Shown here piece after piece: positions 1 through 7,326 of a stretch of DNA of 64,000 nucleotides. Location: positions 1-64,000 of the forward strand of contig CAKMKJ010000005.1 in NCBI GenBank assembly GCA_927443345.1, read 5' to 3'. The position numbers were made by a program, and so were the translations under genes. How positions within the stretch are numbered: position 1 is the first letter of the stretch; every line of letters begins with the position of its first letter. The notes below the pieces were generated by a model. It was not told the origin of the DNA. It did no database searches and saw nothing but the letters and a program-made list of their open reading frames with translations. The DNA comes from an uncultured Anaerolineaceae bacterium (GTDB taxonomy: Bacteria; Chloroflexota; Anaerolineae; Anaerolineales; Anaerolineaceae).

Positions 1-732
1 CTGGTCATCATCAAATCGTATAACAAAGAAAAACTTGGAAACGCAATAGAAGCCCTGGGTGTCAATGTTATCTACCTTGATCTCGAATCCACTGAACAGT
101 TTTACCAGGATATTCGCACCCTTGGACAGATCTTTGGCAACGACGCACGCGCTGAAGAGATCGTCGCTTTGTATAAAGCCAATGAAACCAGAATTGCAGA
201 TGGATTGAATGGTCTCAGCGATGCAGACAAACCCTCAATCTTGTTGTTAAGCTATTCAGATAAGGGCGGAACAGTAGCCTTCGCGGTTCCTCCGATGGAA
301 TGGCTGCAGACTGTTTTAGTGCAGAATGCTGGCGGCGACCCCGCCTGGAAAGATGCCATCTCCGAAGGCGGTTGGACTGTTGTCTCACTTGAACAAATCG
401 CAGCATGGAATGCTGACATGGTCTTCATTGTTGATTATTCGGGTAAAGCCATGGATGTAGTTGCTCAACTCAAAGCAGATGCCAATTGGCAGGCATTAGA
501 CGCAGTCATCAATAATCAGATCTACGCTTTTCCTGTTGACTTCTTGAGCTGGGACCAGGCTGATCCCCGTTGGGGTCTTGGCGAGTTGTGGCTGGCTGCA
601 AAAATCCATCCAGACCGCTTCGAAGGGCTCAATTTTACAGAAGAGATTAGTGATTTCTACAAAACTTACTATGGGCTTGAAGATACAACCATCATTGAAA
701 AGGTGATGCCCCTCGTATCGGGCGATCTTTAA
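1..732 (+). CDS. Periplasmic/lipoprotein ABC binding protein, FecB/BtuF type (5' partial)
   Basis: The reading frame is open from base 1, so the start lies outside the window; the ORF track shows only the part from an internal ATG-like codon at 169. The visible 243 residues are the C-terminal lobe of a helical-backbone metal-chelate binding protein: a Tyr-rich DLESTEQFYQDIRTLG segment followed by GQIFGNDARAEEIV, typical of FecB/BtuF proteins. Such proteins capture ferric siderophores, haem or corrinoids outside the membrane and deliver them to a FecCD-type permease. The next two genes encode exactly that permease and its ATPase, which supports the assignment. The substrate cannot be decided from the sequence. 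The family is fairly certain, the ligand is not. Confidence 0.85.
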   Translation: MVIIKSYNKEKLGNAIEALGVNVIYLDLESTEQFYQDIRTLGQIFGNDARAEEIVALYKANETRIADGLNGLSDADKPSILLLSYSDKGGTVAFAVPPMEWLQTVLVQNAGGDPAWKDAISEGGWTVVSLEQIAAWNADMVFIVDYSGKAMDVVAQLKADANWQALDAVINNQIYAFPVDFLSWDQADPRWGLGELWLAAKIHPDRFEGLNFTEEISDFYKTYYGLEDTTIIEKVMPLVSGDL

Positions 733-742
733 TACTTAACTT

Positions 743-770
743 GATGAGGGGCGGCATGCCGCCCCTCATC
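743..770. repeat. Perfect 28-bp palindrome between binding-protein and permease genes
   Basis: The arm GATGAGGGGCGGCA is followed immediately by its exact reverse complement, so the transcript could form a very stable 14-bp stem without a loop-forming spacer. It begins 10 bases after the binding-protein stop and ends 13 bases before the TTG start of the permease. No T-run follows. Such intercistronic hairpins after a binding-protein gene usually protect the upstream mRNA and lower expression of the membrane components; here that is inference. Confidence 0.8.
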
Positions 771-783
771 CCTCGAGATATCA

Positions 784-1776
784 TTGAAAAAAAACCTCTG
801 GCTTTCACCCGTCGTCCTAATTCTGATTCCTTTGTTGGTTTTTTTAATTTCGCTGGTGATGGGCAGATACCCCAAGCCATTGTTTATGCCGTTTGACGTA
901 TTGCTGAATGACGAGTTAGCCCAAAGGCTGGTATTCAGCTTGCGGCTGCCCCGTCTGCTCAGCGCACTTTGCCTGGGGATGTCACTTTCAGCCGCTGGCG
1001 GTGTGATGCAGATGCTCTTTCGCAATCCGCTTGTCGAACCTGGATTCCTCGGGGTAACTCAAGGGGCCGGTTTTGGCGCAGCGCTTTGCATTATCTTTTT
1101 GGGTACCTCTCCCCTGCTGATTGAAACCAGTGCCACTCTTTTTGCGGTGTTGGGCTTGTTATTCTCCTATTTCATCGCAAGACGAATCCGTTTTGGCGGG
1201 TGGGTGCTGCGGTTGATTCTGGCCGGCATTGCAGTATCAGCTTTTTTCTCAGCAGGCTTGGGTATTTTGAAGTATCTGGCAGACCCAACATCACAACTGC
1301 CCGAGATCACCTTCTGGCTGCTTGGCGGATTGTGGTCTGTTACCTGGCCTGACTTATTTTACATTTTACCGGTGGTGGTGATCGGCCTGGTCATTATCTA
1401 TCTGATGCGCTGGCGATTAAATCTACTCTCATTAGGGGATGAAACTGCTACTTCTCTGGGTGTCTCGGTCAAGCGTGAACGCACCCTGTTGTTAGGCGTC
1501 AGTGTTGCTATCACAGCCGTAGTGGTCTCTGTGGCAGGCATTGTCGGTTGGATCGGCTTGATCATTCCACACATTGCCAGAAGACTCGTAGGAGCCAATT
1601 CTGCAAACTTCATCCCGGTGAGCATCTCTATTGGCGGCGCTTTTGCCATCTTGTGTGACAATATAGCCCGCACGCTTTCAGCAGGCGAGATACCCCTGGG
1701 AATTATCACCTCTCTCTTGGGAGCAGTTATTTTCTTGATCTTGATGGTCAGTCCGGGTATGAGGCTGCAGCGATGA
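784..1776 (+). CDS. FecCD/BtuC-family ABC permease
   Basis: A 330-residue polytopic membrane protein with about nine to ten hydrophobic segments, the normal size for the FecCD family. Recognisable family blocks are LRLPRLLSALCLGMSLSAAGGVMQ near residues 53-75, RNPLVEPGFLGVTQGAG, and GWIGLIIPHIARRLVG near 254-270, the last being the coupling region that contacts the ATPase. The permease forms the channel for a chelated metal or corrinoid delivered by the upstream binding protein. The start is a TTG with only a weak GAG seven bases upstream; in-frame sequence before it reaches a stop after a few codons, so no better start exists. The stop overlaps the ATPase start in an ATGA, indicating translational coupling. 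Confidence 0.93.
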   Translation: MKKNLWLSPVVLILIPLLVFLISLVMGRYPKPLFMPFDVLLNDELAQRLVFSLRLPRLLSALCLGMSLSAAGGVMQMLFRNPLVEPGFLGVTQGAGFGAALCIIFLGTSPLLIETSATLFAVLGLLFSYFIARRIRFGGWVLRLILAGIAVSAFFSAGLGILKYLADPTSQLPEITFWLLGGLWSVTWPDLFYILPVVVIGLVIIYLMRWRLNLLSLGDETATSLGVSVKRERTLLLGVSVAITAVVVSVAGIVGWIGLIIPHIARRLVGANSANFIPVSISIGGAFAILCDNIARTLSAGEIPLGIITSLLGAVIFLILMVSPGMRLQR

Positions 1777-2561
1777 TTCAACCCATCCTCACCATTACTG
1801 ACCTTGAATTCAGCTACGAAGCGAATCAGAAGAATGTGCTGAACGCAGTTTCTTTTGAGATTCAACCCGGCACGATCACAGCCATCCTCGGACCAAATGG
1901 AGCAGGAAAAACAACCCTTATTCATTTGTTACTCGGATTACGCAAACCGCTAAGCGGCAGCATCTTGTTAAAAAATAAACCTATTGGGCAATATTCCCGC
2001 AAGGAATTGAGCCAATGGATCGGGCTTGTACCTCAATCTGAGTACGTCCCTTTTGAATATAGCGTTTTGGAATACGTCTTGTTGGGACGTGCTCCCTATT
2101 TAAACCCGCTTGACCTTCCTGGCCCATTCGATGTGCAAATTGCCCGTGAGGCGTTGATCCAGGTCGGCATTGAACATCTCGAAAAGCGCCCCATCCCCGA
2201 GTTGAGCGGCGGTGAACTCCAGCTTGTACTGATCGCCCGAGCCCTGGCACAGAAGCCTAAAGTGTTGCTGCTGGATGAACCCACTTCTCACCTCGATTTG
2301 AGCAACCGCAACATTACACTTCAAATACTTAATCAATTACGTTTAAATGGCGTAACGGTATTGTTTACCACGCACGATCCAGAAGCATCCTCTCTGGTGG
2401 CGAACAACCTGGTGCTGATGCGCCAGGGAAAGGTCATGCATACCGGCTCGCTCGAAACAACTTTTACCAGCCAGAAGTTGAGCGAAACATATGGAACCCG
2501 GATAGACGTCATCCAGGTGGATGGTCTGCCTGTCGTGCGTTCGCTGGAAAAACTGCAATGA
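1773..2561 (+). CDS. ABC transporter ATPase, FecE/BtuD type
   Basis: A 262-residue cytoplasmic ATPase that powers the preceding permease. Walker A is GPNGAGKTT at residues 40-48, the Q-loop is VPQSEYVP, the signature motif is LSGGELQ, Walker B is VLLLDEPTSHLD and the switch histidine lies in TTHD. The LDLSNR stretch after Walker B is typical of the siderophore/cobalamin importer group. It overlaps the permease gene by four bases (ATGA) and the following NTPase gene by four bases (ATGA), so binding protein, permease, ATPase and NTPase form one coupled operon. The family assignment is certain; iron chelate versus corrinoid is open. Confidence 0.95.
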   Translation: MIQPILTITDLEFSYEANQKNVLNAVSFEIQPGTITAILGPNGAGKTTLIHLLLGLRKPLSGSILLKNKPIGQYSRKELSQWIGLVPQSEYVPFEYSVLEYVLLGRAPYLNPLDLPGPFDVQIAREALIQVGIEHLEKRPIPELSGGELQLVLIARALAQKPKVLLLDEPTSHLDLSNRNITLQILNQLRLNGVTVLFTTHDPEASSLVANNLVLMRQGKVMHTGSLETTFTSQKLSETYGTRIDVIQVDGLPVVRSLEKLQ

Positions 2562-3112
2562 GTGATGACACATCGATAATTTGGATCATCACCGGTCCAT
2601 TCCAGGTCGGCAAAACACATTTCTGCCATAACCTGGTCAATGAGGCTCAAAGACGAGGATACAAGCTTGCGGGGGTGATCTGCCCTCCTGTTTTTGAAGA
2701 ACAAAACAAAACAGCCATTACCATCGAAGATCTTATTTCACATCAACGCAAAACACTCGCGACTAAACGTACCACTGAAACAGAAGGGTTGCTGACCGAT
2801 CATTGGGTTTTTAATGAGGAAGTCTTGTTGTGGGGGAACCGCGTATTGGGAGAAACAATTGGCTGTGATCTTTTACTGGTTGATGAACTTGGTCCACTTG
2901 AGTTCAATCGAGGCCAGGGCTGGCTGAACGGTTTGCAGGCGATCGATAATGGGGAATACAAAATCGCTGTCGTCGTCATTCGCCCCGTTTTGGTAGAAAC
3001 AGCTCAAAAACGTTGGCCAAACGCAATAGTGATAGACTTTGAAGCCCGATTGAAACTTGAAGAAACAAGGCATCTGGTCGAGCAAGTATTACTACCAATT
3101 GAACAAAAATAA
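2558..3112 (+). CDS. P-loop NTPase, THEP1-like (nucleoside-triphosphatase family)
   Basis: A 184-residue protein with an N-terminal P-loop ITGPFQVGKTHFC near residues 11-23 and a Walker-B-like LLLVDELGPLEF near residues 105-116. That VDE(I/L)GPLE block is the hallmark of the THEP1/NTPase_1 family (DUF265/DUF2478 relatives), whose members hydrolyse nucleoside triphosphates and whose biological role is poorly known. It overlaps the ABC ATPase by four bases, so it is co-translated with a metal-chelate or corrinoid importer. THEP1-like proteins are recurrently seen beside transport and cofactor genes, but a specific role here would be guesswork. Confidence 0.8.
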   Translation: MSDDTSIIWIITGPFQVGKTHFCHNLVNEAQRRGYKLAGVICPPVFEEQNKTAITIEDLISHQRKTLATKRTTETEGLLTDHWVFNEEVLLWGNRVLGETIGCDLLLVDELGPLEFNRGQGWLNGLQAIDNGEYKIAVVVIRPVLVETAQKRWPNAIVIDFEARLKLEETRHLVEQVLLPIEQK

Positions 3113-3187
3113 AACTCAATAATTTCGCATACTTCAAGTAAAATAAGGGCTTCTCACAACATACTCTCTTTACATTTTCGAGGCTTT

Positions 3188-3994
3188 ATGAATTTAATCG
3201 ATCGCATCATGGGCAAGCGGCCCAAATTAGGATTGGCTTTAAGCGGAGGTGCCACACATGGGGCAGCTCATATAGGCATTCTACAGGTTTTAGAACGCGA
3301 AGGCATTCGGCCTGATTTTGTTGCAGGCACCAGCGCAGGTGCATTGGTAGGCGCTGCCTATTGTGCCGGGGTGCCTTTGGATGAATTGGAAAAACTGTTT
3401 CTTTCGATTGCCTGGCCGACCTTCATCAAATTCTCTTTGATTAAACCGCTGGCCTTGTTTGATACACAACCCATGGAAGAGTTCATTAGAAAGAATATCG
3501 GCGATTGTGAATTTAAAGACCTCAATCTGCCCTTTGCTGCCATTTCTTGCGACATTGTAACAGGCGAGCGAGTTGTATTGGATGAAGGCCTTGTTGCGCC
3601 TTGTGTAAGAGCCAGCGCAGCGATCCCGGGTTTATTTTCACCGGTAGAGATCAATGGCCGCCTCCTGGTGGATGGTGGTGTTGTGGATAATTTACCGGTT
3701 GAACATGTCCGCGCCATGGGAGCTGATTTCACCATCGGGTGTGATGTATCTTCACCCTCAAAACGAGGCAAACGACCTGAAAATCCGTTTGAAAACCTGT
3801 TGGCAATGGTATATATCATGCAGGAACGGTCCACTTCATTGAATCAGGATATGTGCGATTGTTTAATTAAACCAAACATTTCACAATATTCTTCATGGGG
3901 GTTTGGTGACTCAGACAAAATGATCGAAGAAGGTCGAATATCCGCAGAAGCTGCCTTACCTCAACTAAACAAATTTATGCCAAAAAAGAAATAA
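3188..3994 (+). CDS. Patatin-like phospholipase (RssA/YlbK-like)
   Basis: A 268-residue patatin-fold hydrolase. The oxyanion-hole glycine stretch is LSGGATHG at residues 18-25, the nucleophile elbow is GTSAG with Ser49, and the catalytic aspartate is in the LLVDGGVVDNLP block near residue 162, completing the Ser-Asp dyad. No signal peptide is visible, so it should act on membrane lipids or acyl esters from the cytoplasm. It starts 75 bases after the NTPase with only a weak ribosome-binding site and is followed by a strong terminator, so it may be the last gene of the importer operon or a single-gene unit. Substrate unknown. Confidence 0.9.
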   Translation: MNLIDRIMGKRPKLGLALSGGATHGAAHIGILQVLEREGIRPDFVAGTSAGALVGAAYCAGVPLDELEKLFLSIAWPTFIKFSLIKPLALFDTQPMEEFIRKNIGDCEFKDLNLPFAAISCDIVTGERVVLDEGLVAPCVRASAAIPGLFSPVEINGRLLVDGGVVDNLPVEHVRAMGADFTIGCDVSSPSKRGKRPENPFENLLAMVYIMQERSTSLNQDMCDCLIKPNISQYSSWGFGDSDKMIEEGRISAEAALPQLNKFMPKKK

Positions 3995-4021
3995 TTTGAT
4001 TTTTCAGCACTTTTGTCTTGA

Positions 4022-4047
4022 AAAAACCGTTCAATTGAACGGTTTTT
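4022..4047 (+). terminator. Rho-independent terminator after patatin gene
   Basis: A perfect 26-base palindrome: AAAAACCGTTCAA followed by its reverse complement, ending in a T-run. It begins 28 bases after the patatin stop and closes the first operon. Confidence 0.9.
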
Positions 4048-4225
4048 CTTTGGTTTTGAATGTAAAGATCTGCTGATGGATTATAGCGAAAAATCAGTTT
4101 ATCAATTGGCTAACTTTTTATTTTACATGCTTTATATGAGCTATTTACTAAATTATTACTCAATAATTTCTTAATATAAACTATATTTTTTTTAACAAAT
4201 AAATCTAGTATAACCAGGCGGTTCA

Positions 4226-4822
4226 ATGCAAAAAATGAGCTTCAAATATAGAATGATTGCCTTTTTAATGATTATTGTTTTCGCTCTTGGCATCACTCCC
4301 GTCTTGACCGTTCAAGCTGCTATCAACCCTCCAACACTCGAAGAATTTTCAGGCACCCTGAAGAAATCAGATTCATCACAACTTGTTGGGGTATATGTTT
4401 ATGATATCCTGGCACTCAAAGTGGTTCAACAAGCCTCAACTTATTCAGTTTCATCGAAGGTAGGAACCGCTACTCAATTCACTTTAGCCGGAAAATATGG
4501 TTCCATTGGTTTGTTAGCTCACAACTATTTATCTGGCTCAAGTTTTTTAAACCTTGTATCTGGCTCTGAAATTATCTTGATCTTTGGAGATGGCAGTACA
4601 AAAAAATACAAGGTAGACACCATTATGAAATATCAAGCGCTTAATCCAAACGACAATTTTTCCATTTTTATTAATCTGGATAAACCAAACGCTACGATTA
4701 CAAGTGATAATGTGGTTAATGAGACTTATGGGGGCGGAGATCTTGTTCTTCAAACTTGTATTGCAAGAAATGGTATTTTGAACTGGGGACGCCTTTTCAT
4801 CATCGCCTCACTGGTTGAATAA
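4226..4822 (+). CDS. Secreted sortase-like protein, tandem paralogue 1
   Basis: A 198-residue protein with an N-terminal signal peptide (hydrophobic core at residues 10-25, cleavage probably after VQA near residue 31) and no other membrane segment. The mature part has the sortase pattern: His99 in LLAHNYLSG, Cys178 in LVLQTC (compare TLxTC of sortases) and Arg189 in WGRLFIIA, in the right order and spacing for the His-Cys-Arg active site. A GDGSxxxY strand block lies between. Classical sortases keep an uncleaved membrane anchor, whereas this one looks cleavable. No LPXTG-type substrate is seen nearby. It is the first of three head-to-tail paralogues that share length and all active-site positions. 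Activity is inferred from motif only. Confidence 0.75.
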   Translation: MQKMSFKYRMIAFLMIIVFALGITPVLTVQAAINPPTLEEFSGTLKKSDSSQLVGVYVYDILALKVVQQASTYSVSSKVGTATQFTLAGKYGSIGLLAHNYLSGSSFLNLVSGSEIILIFGDGSTKKYKVDTIMKYQALNPNDNFSIFINLDKPNATITSDNVVNETYGGGDLVLQTCIARNGILNWGRLFIIASLVE

Positions 4823-5146
4823 TCTGCGATTTTCAAAATTGGTACCACCCAAAAAAGATAGCGTTGCACTCACTGCTGTATTAATCAAAACCGCCCGCCA
4901 AACGGGTGTTTGATTGTCTCTTTCGCTTTGCTCTCTCGCCAGGTTAATACTCTTATTAAAAGAATCGTTTAGGATAACGATTCTTTTTTATTACTTTTTT
5001 GTGAGTAAAAAAAGAATCACAATCAATAATCTAGTTACTCAACTTCAAAATCAAATTTCCTTTGTATAATGTTTGTACATGCATTTCCTTTATTTATTAT
5101 ATATTTATGATTATTATTAATTATATAGTTAATCGAAAGGTGCTTC
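4823..5146 (+). other. Intergenic region between sortase-like paralogues 1 and 2
   Basis: This 324-base gap contains a terminator (4958-4987), a small CCCG/CGGG stem near 4893-4906, and AT-rich DNA upstream of paralogue 2 with a TATAAT at 5065-5070 but no convincing -35 box. A good ribosome-binding site, AAAGGTG, precedes the ATG at 5147. No open reading frame of note is present. Confidence 0.7.
4958..4987 (+). terminator. Terminator after sortase-like paralogue 1
   Basis: A 12-bp stem, AAAAGAATCGTT paired with AACGATTCTTTT, with a six-base loop, running into further T residues. It sits 136 bases after the stop of paralogue 1, so that gene is probably transcribed alone. Confidence 0.88.
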
Positions 5147-5743
5147 ATGCAAAAAATAAGTTTGTCAATTAAATCTTTCTCAATATTAGCGATACTAATC
5201 CTGGCCATAAGCTTTTTACCACTGAAATCAGTACAAGCTGCTGCAAGTCCGATATCGCTTAATAGATTTTCCGAAGCATTGAAGGAATCAGATTCTTCAA
5301 AACTTGTTGGAATCTATGTCAATGACATCCTGGCACTCAGAGTGGTTCAACAAGTATCAACCTATTCGGTTTCTTCACTGACTAACACAGCTACCCAATT
5401 CGGCTTGGCCGGCAATTACGGCTCCATCGGTTTACTAGCGCACAACTATTTGTCTGGGATGTATTTCTCAGAACTTGCCACTGGCACCAAAATAAACCTA
5501 ATATTTGGTGATGGCAGCATAAGAACTTATCAGGTAGAGAAAATAAAGAAATATCAAGCTCTTAGTCCAGATGCTCTTGATTCAGATTTTATAAATTTGG
5601 ATAACCCTTCTGGCACAATTTCAGGTGATCAAGTGATAAAGGAAACTTATGGCGCGGGCGACCTTGTTCTGCAGACGTGTTTAGAGAAGAACGGCAATCT
5701 AACATGGGGACGCCTTTTCATCATCGCCTCTCTGGTTGAATAA
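5147..5743 (+). CDS. Secreted sortase-like protein, tandem paralogue 2
   Basis: A 198-residue paralogue of the preceding gene, colinear without gaps over its whole length. The signal peptide ends in SVQAAA near residue 31. His99 (LLAHNYLSG), Cys178 (LVLQTC) and Arg189 (WGRLFIIA) are all retained, so it should be as active or inactive as its neighbours. The variable positions cluster at residues 33-50, 76-84, 105-115 and 140-165, where substrate-contacting loops lie in sortases; that correspondence is inference. The start is well supported by AAAGGTG seven bases upstream. The C-terminal FIIASLVE is identical to paralogue 1, pointing to a recent duplication of this pair. Confidence 0.75.
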   Translation: MQKISLSIKSFSILAILILAISFLPLKSVQAAASPISLNRFSEALKESDSSKLVGIYVNDILALRVVQQVSTYSVSSLTNTATQFGLAGNYGSIGLLAHNYLSGMYFSELATGTKINLIFGDGSIRTYQVEKIKKYQALSPDALDSDFINLDNPSGTISGDQVIKETYGAGDLVLQTCLEKNGNLTWGRLFIIASLVE

Positions 5744-5806
5744 TCTTCACTAAGAATCTATCGCCTACATCCAAAAGAGATTTGCCACCTCTGATCAAAT
5801 AACACT

Positions 5807-5839
5807 AAGAGGAATCGCTCAAACTGAGAGATTCCTCTT
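5807..5839 (+). terminator. Terminator after sortase-like paralogue 2
   Basis: A 10-bp stem, AAGAGGAATC paired with GATTCCTCTT, followed by TTTTTC. It lies 63 bases after the stop of paralogue 2 and separates it from paralogue 3. Confidence 0.88.
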
Positions 5840-5940
5840 TTTCTTACCTCGATCAAATATTACGTCTTTTGTAAACTCGATTTTCCTCACAACACATAGT
5901 CCAAACAACTTACAAGTTTGTAATATCGACCATTATCGTC

Positions 5941-5969
5941 TTGTTTTATTACTATAAAATTACTATAAT
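5941..5969 (+). promoter_or_regulatory. Sigma-70-type promoter of sortase-like paralogue 3
   Basis: TTGTTT (5941-5946) and a perfect TATAAT (5964-5969) are separated by 17 bases, the optimal spacing. The box ends 33 bases before the ATG of the third paralogue, which has GGAAAAG as its ribosome-binding site. Together with the upstream terminator this indicates separate transcription of each paralogue. Confidence 0.7.
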
Positions 5970-6002
5970 ACAACTAATATATTATAGTTATTGGAAAAGT
6001 AG

Positions 6003-6599
6003 ATGAAAAAACTAACCTTGAAACACAAAATCTTATCCTTATTCGTGGTTCTGATCATTACCTTCAGTTTTCTTCCCGTCACGCCCGTCCATGCTGCAAC
6101 CAACACCACTTCAGTAGAAACTTTTGCAGCAACATTAAAGAAAACTGACTCCTCTCAATTAGTTGGCGTTTTTGTAAAGAACGTCATGGCAGTAAAAGTA
6201 GTCCAACAATCTTCAGCCGCATATGTTTCTTCCAGCGCAGGCACCGTCACACAATTCGGCATGGCTAGCCAGGCTGGCTCGATTGGTCTATTAGCTCACA
6301 ATTACCTCTCAGGCGGCAGTTTTTCGAAACTAGGTTCCGGCACTGAAATCATCCTTGTATTTGGTGATGGCAGCACAAAAAAATATCAGGTAACCAGTAT
6401 CAAGAAGTACCAGGCACTCAGCCCAACCGACCCCTACTCAAATTTTGTTAATTTAGACAGCCCTGACACCACCCTTTCCAGTTCAGACGTTTTTAATGAA
6501 ACCTACGGTTCAGGGGCTCTGGTATTACAAACTTGTATTAGCAAAAATGGCAACTCGTCATGGGGGCGTCTTTTCATCATTGCGACGTCTGCCGGATAG
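6003..6599 (+). CDS. Secreted sortase-like protein, tandem paralogue 3
   Basis: The third 198-residue paralogue and the most diverged of the three. Its signal peptide ends in PVHAA near residue 31. The catalytic pattern is intact and at identical positions: His99 in LLAHNYLSG, Cys178 in LVLQTC and Arg189 in WGRLFIIA. The C-terminus, ATSAG, differs from the ASLVE of the other two. It has its own promoter and terminator. Keeping three complete active sites in a tandem array suggests functional specialisation rather than decay. The sortase assignment rests on motif order and spacing, not on a profile search. Confidence 0.75.
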   Translation: MKKLTLKHKILSLFVVLIITFSFLPVTPVHAATNTTSVETFAATLKKTDSSQLVGVFVKNVMAVKVVQQSSAAYVSSSAGTVTQFGMASQAGSIGLLAHNYLSGGSFSKLGSGTEIILVFGDGSTKKYQVTSIKKYQALSPTDPYSNFVNLDSPDTTLSSSDVFNETYGSGALVLQTCISKNGNSSWGRLFIIATSAG

Positions 6600-6625
6600 T
6601 TCTTCATTTTTCTCATGCTATATAA

Positions 6626-6662
6626 AACACAGGAACAGCCCATAAAGCTGTTCTTGTGTTTT
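6626..6662 (+). terminator. Terminator after sortase-like paralogue 3
   Basis: A 15-base stem beginning AAACACAGGAACAGC pairs with GCTGTTCTTGTGTTT (one G-T pair) across a seven-base loop. It overlaps the first bases of the ORF-track start of the next gene, another reason to place that gene's start further downstream at 6698. Confidence 0.88.
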
Positions 6663-6697
6663 ATAATCAACAAACAATCAAGATAAGGGAGAGCAAA

Positions 6698-7228
6698 ATG
6701 AGCATTCAGACCATCTCACCGAAAGATTTTTCTGCCAAAATTCACAGTTTGTGGGATAAAGATTGGTTCTTGCTTTCAGCAGGTAGCTTTGCCGAAGGAA
6801 AATATAACTGTATGACCATCGCTTGGGGATGGATGGGAGTTATTTGGAATAAACCTGTGGTTCAGGTTTTAGTCAGACCTACGCGTTACACCTACGGATT
6901 TATGGAGTCCAACCCTGATTTCACTATTTGTGCATTCCCGAATCAATACCGTAAAGCATTAAGTCTGTTGGGAGCAAAATCTGGAAGGGACGGCGATAAA
7001 ATCAAGGAGTCTGGCCTCACGCCATGCAAAAGCACAGAAGTAATCGCGCCCTCCTTTGTGGAAGCCAACCTGGTGATAGAATGCCGAAAAATCTACACTG
7101 ATGTGCTTAAGCCTCAAGGATTTCTGGATGCATCAATTGAAAGTCATTATCCGCTCGCGGATTATCACAAAATTTATTATGGTGAAATACTCACACTTCG
7201 GGGTGACCCAACTTTGTATTCCAATTAA
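6698..7228 (+). CDS. Flavin reductase-like / flavoredoxin-type FMN-binding protein
   Basis: A 176-residue protein of the FMN-binding split-barrel family (flavin reductase-like domain). The block SAGSFAEGKYNCMTIAWGWMGVIWNKPVVQVLVRPTRYT, read in short pieces, matches the conserved start of this domain, in which the protein binds FMN and transfers electrons; flavoredoxins of anaerobes belong here. The ATG at 6698 is chosen because it follows AAGGGAGAG, while the longer ORF start at 6656 lies inside the previous terminator. It is a single-gene unit with a terminator on each side. Its electron partner cannot be told from the context. Confidence 0.85.
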   Translation: MSIQTISPKDFSAKIHSLWDKDWFLLSAGSFAEGKYNCMTIAWGWMGVIWNKPVVQVLVRPTRYTYGFMESNPDFTICAFPNQYRKALSLLGAKSGRDGDKIKESGLTPCKSTEVIAPSFVEANLVIECRKIYTDVLKPQGFLDASIESHYPLADYHKIYYGEILTLRGDPTLYSN

Positions 7229-7232
7229 TTAA

Positions 7233-7267
7233 AAAATGGATGGCTCGAGACGATAGCCATCCATTTT
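7233..7267. terminator. Bidirectional terminator between convergent genes
   Basis: The stem AAAATGGATGGCT pairs with AGCCATCCATTTT across a nine-base loop, with A-runs to the left and T-runs to the right, so it can stop transcription from both the flavin-reductase gene and the minus-strand HD-GYP operon. Confidence 0.88.
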
Positions 7268-7326
7268 GTTTTCCCCCTGCAGCGAAGTTATGAAATTGCT
7301 CAAAAAATGAGCAGGTTTCGAAATAA

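Noticed and set aside
1398-1925. 175-codon minus-strand ORF under the FecCD permease and ATPase
   Set aside because: It is a shadow of two well-supported plus-strand genes, with no ribosome-binding site or family pattern.
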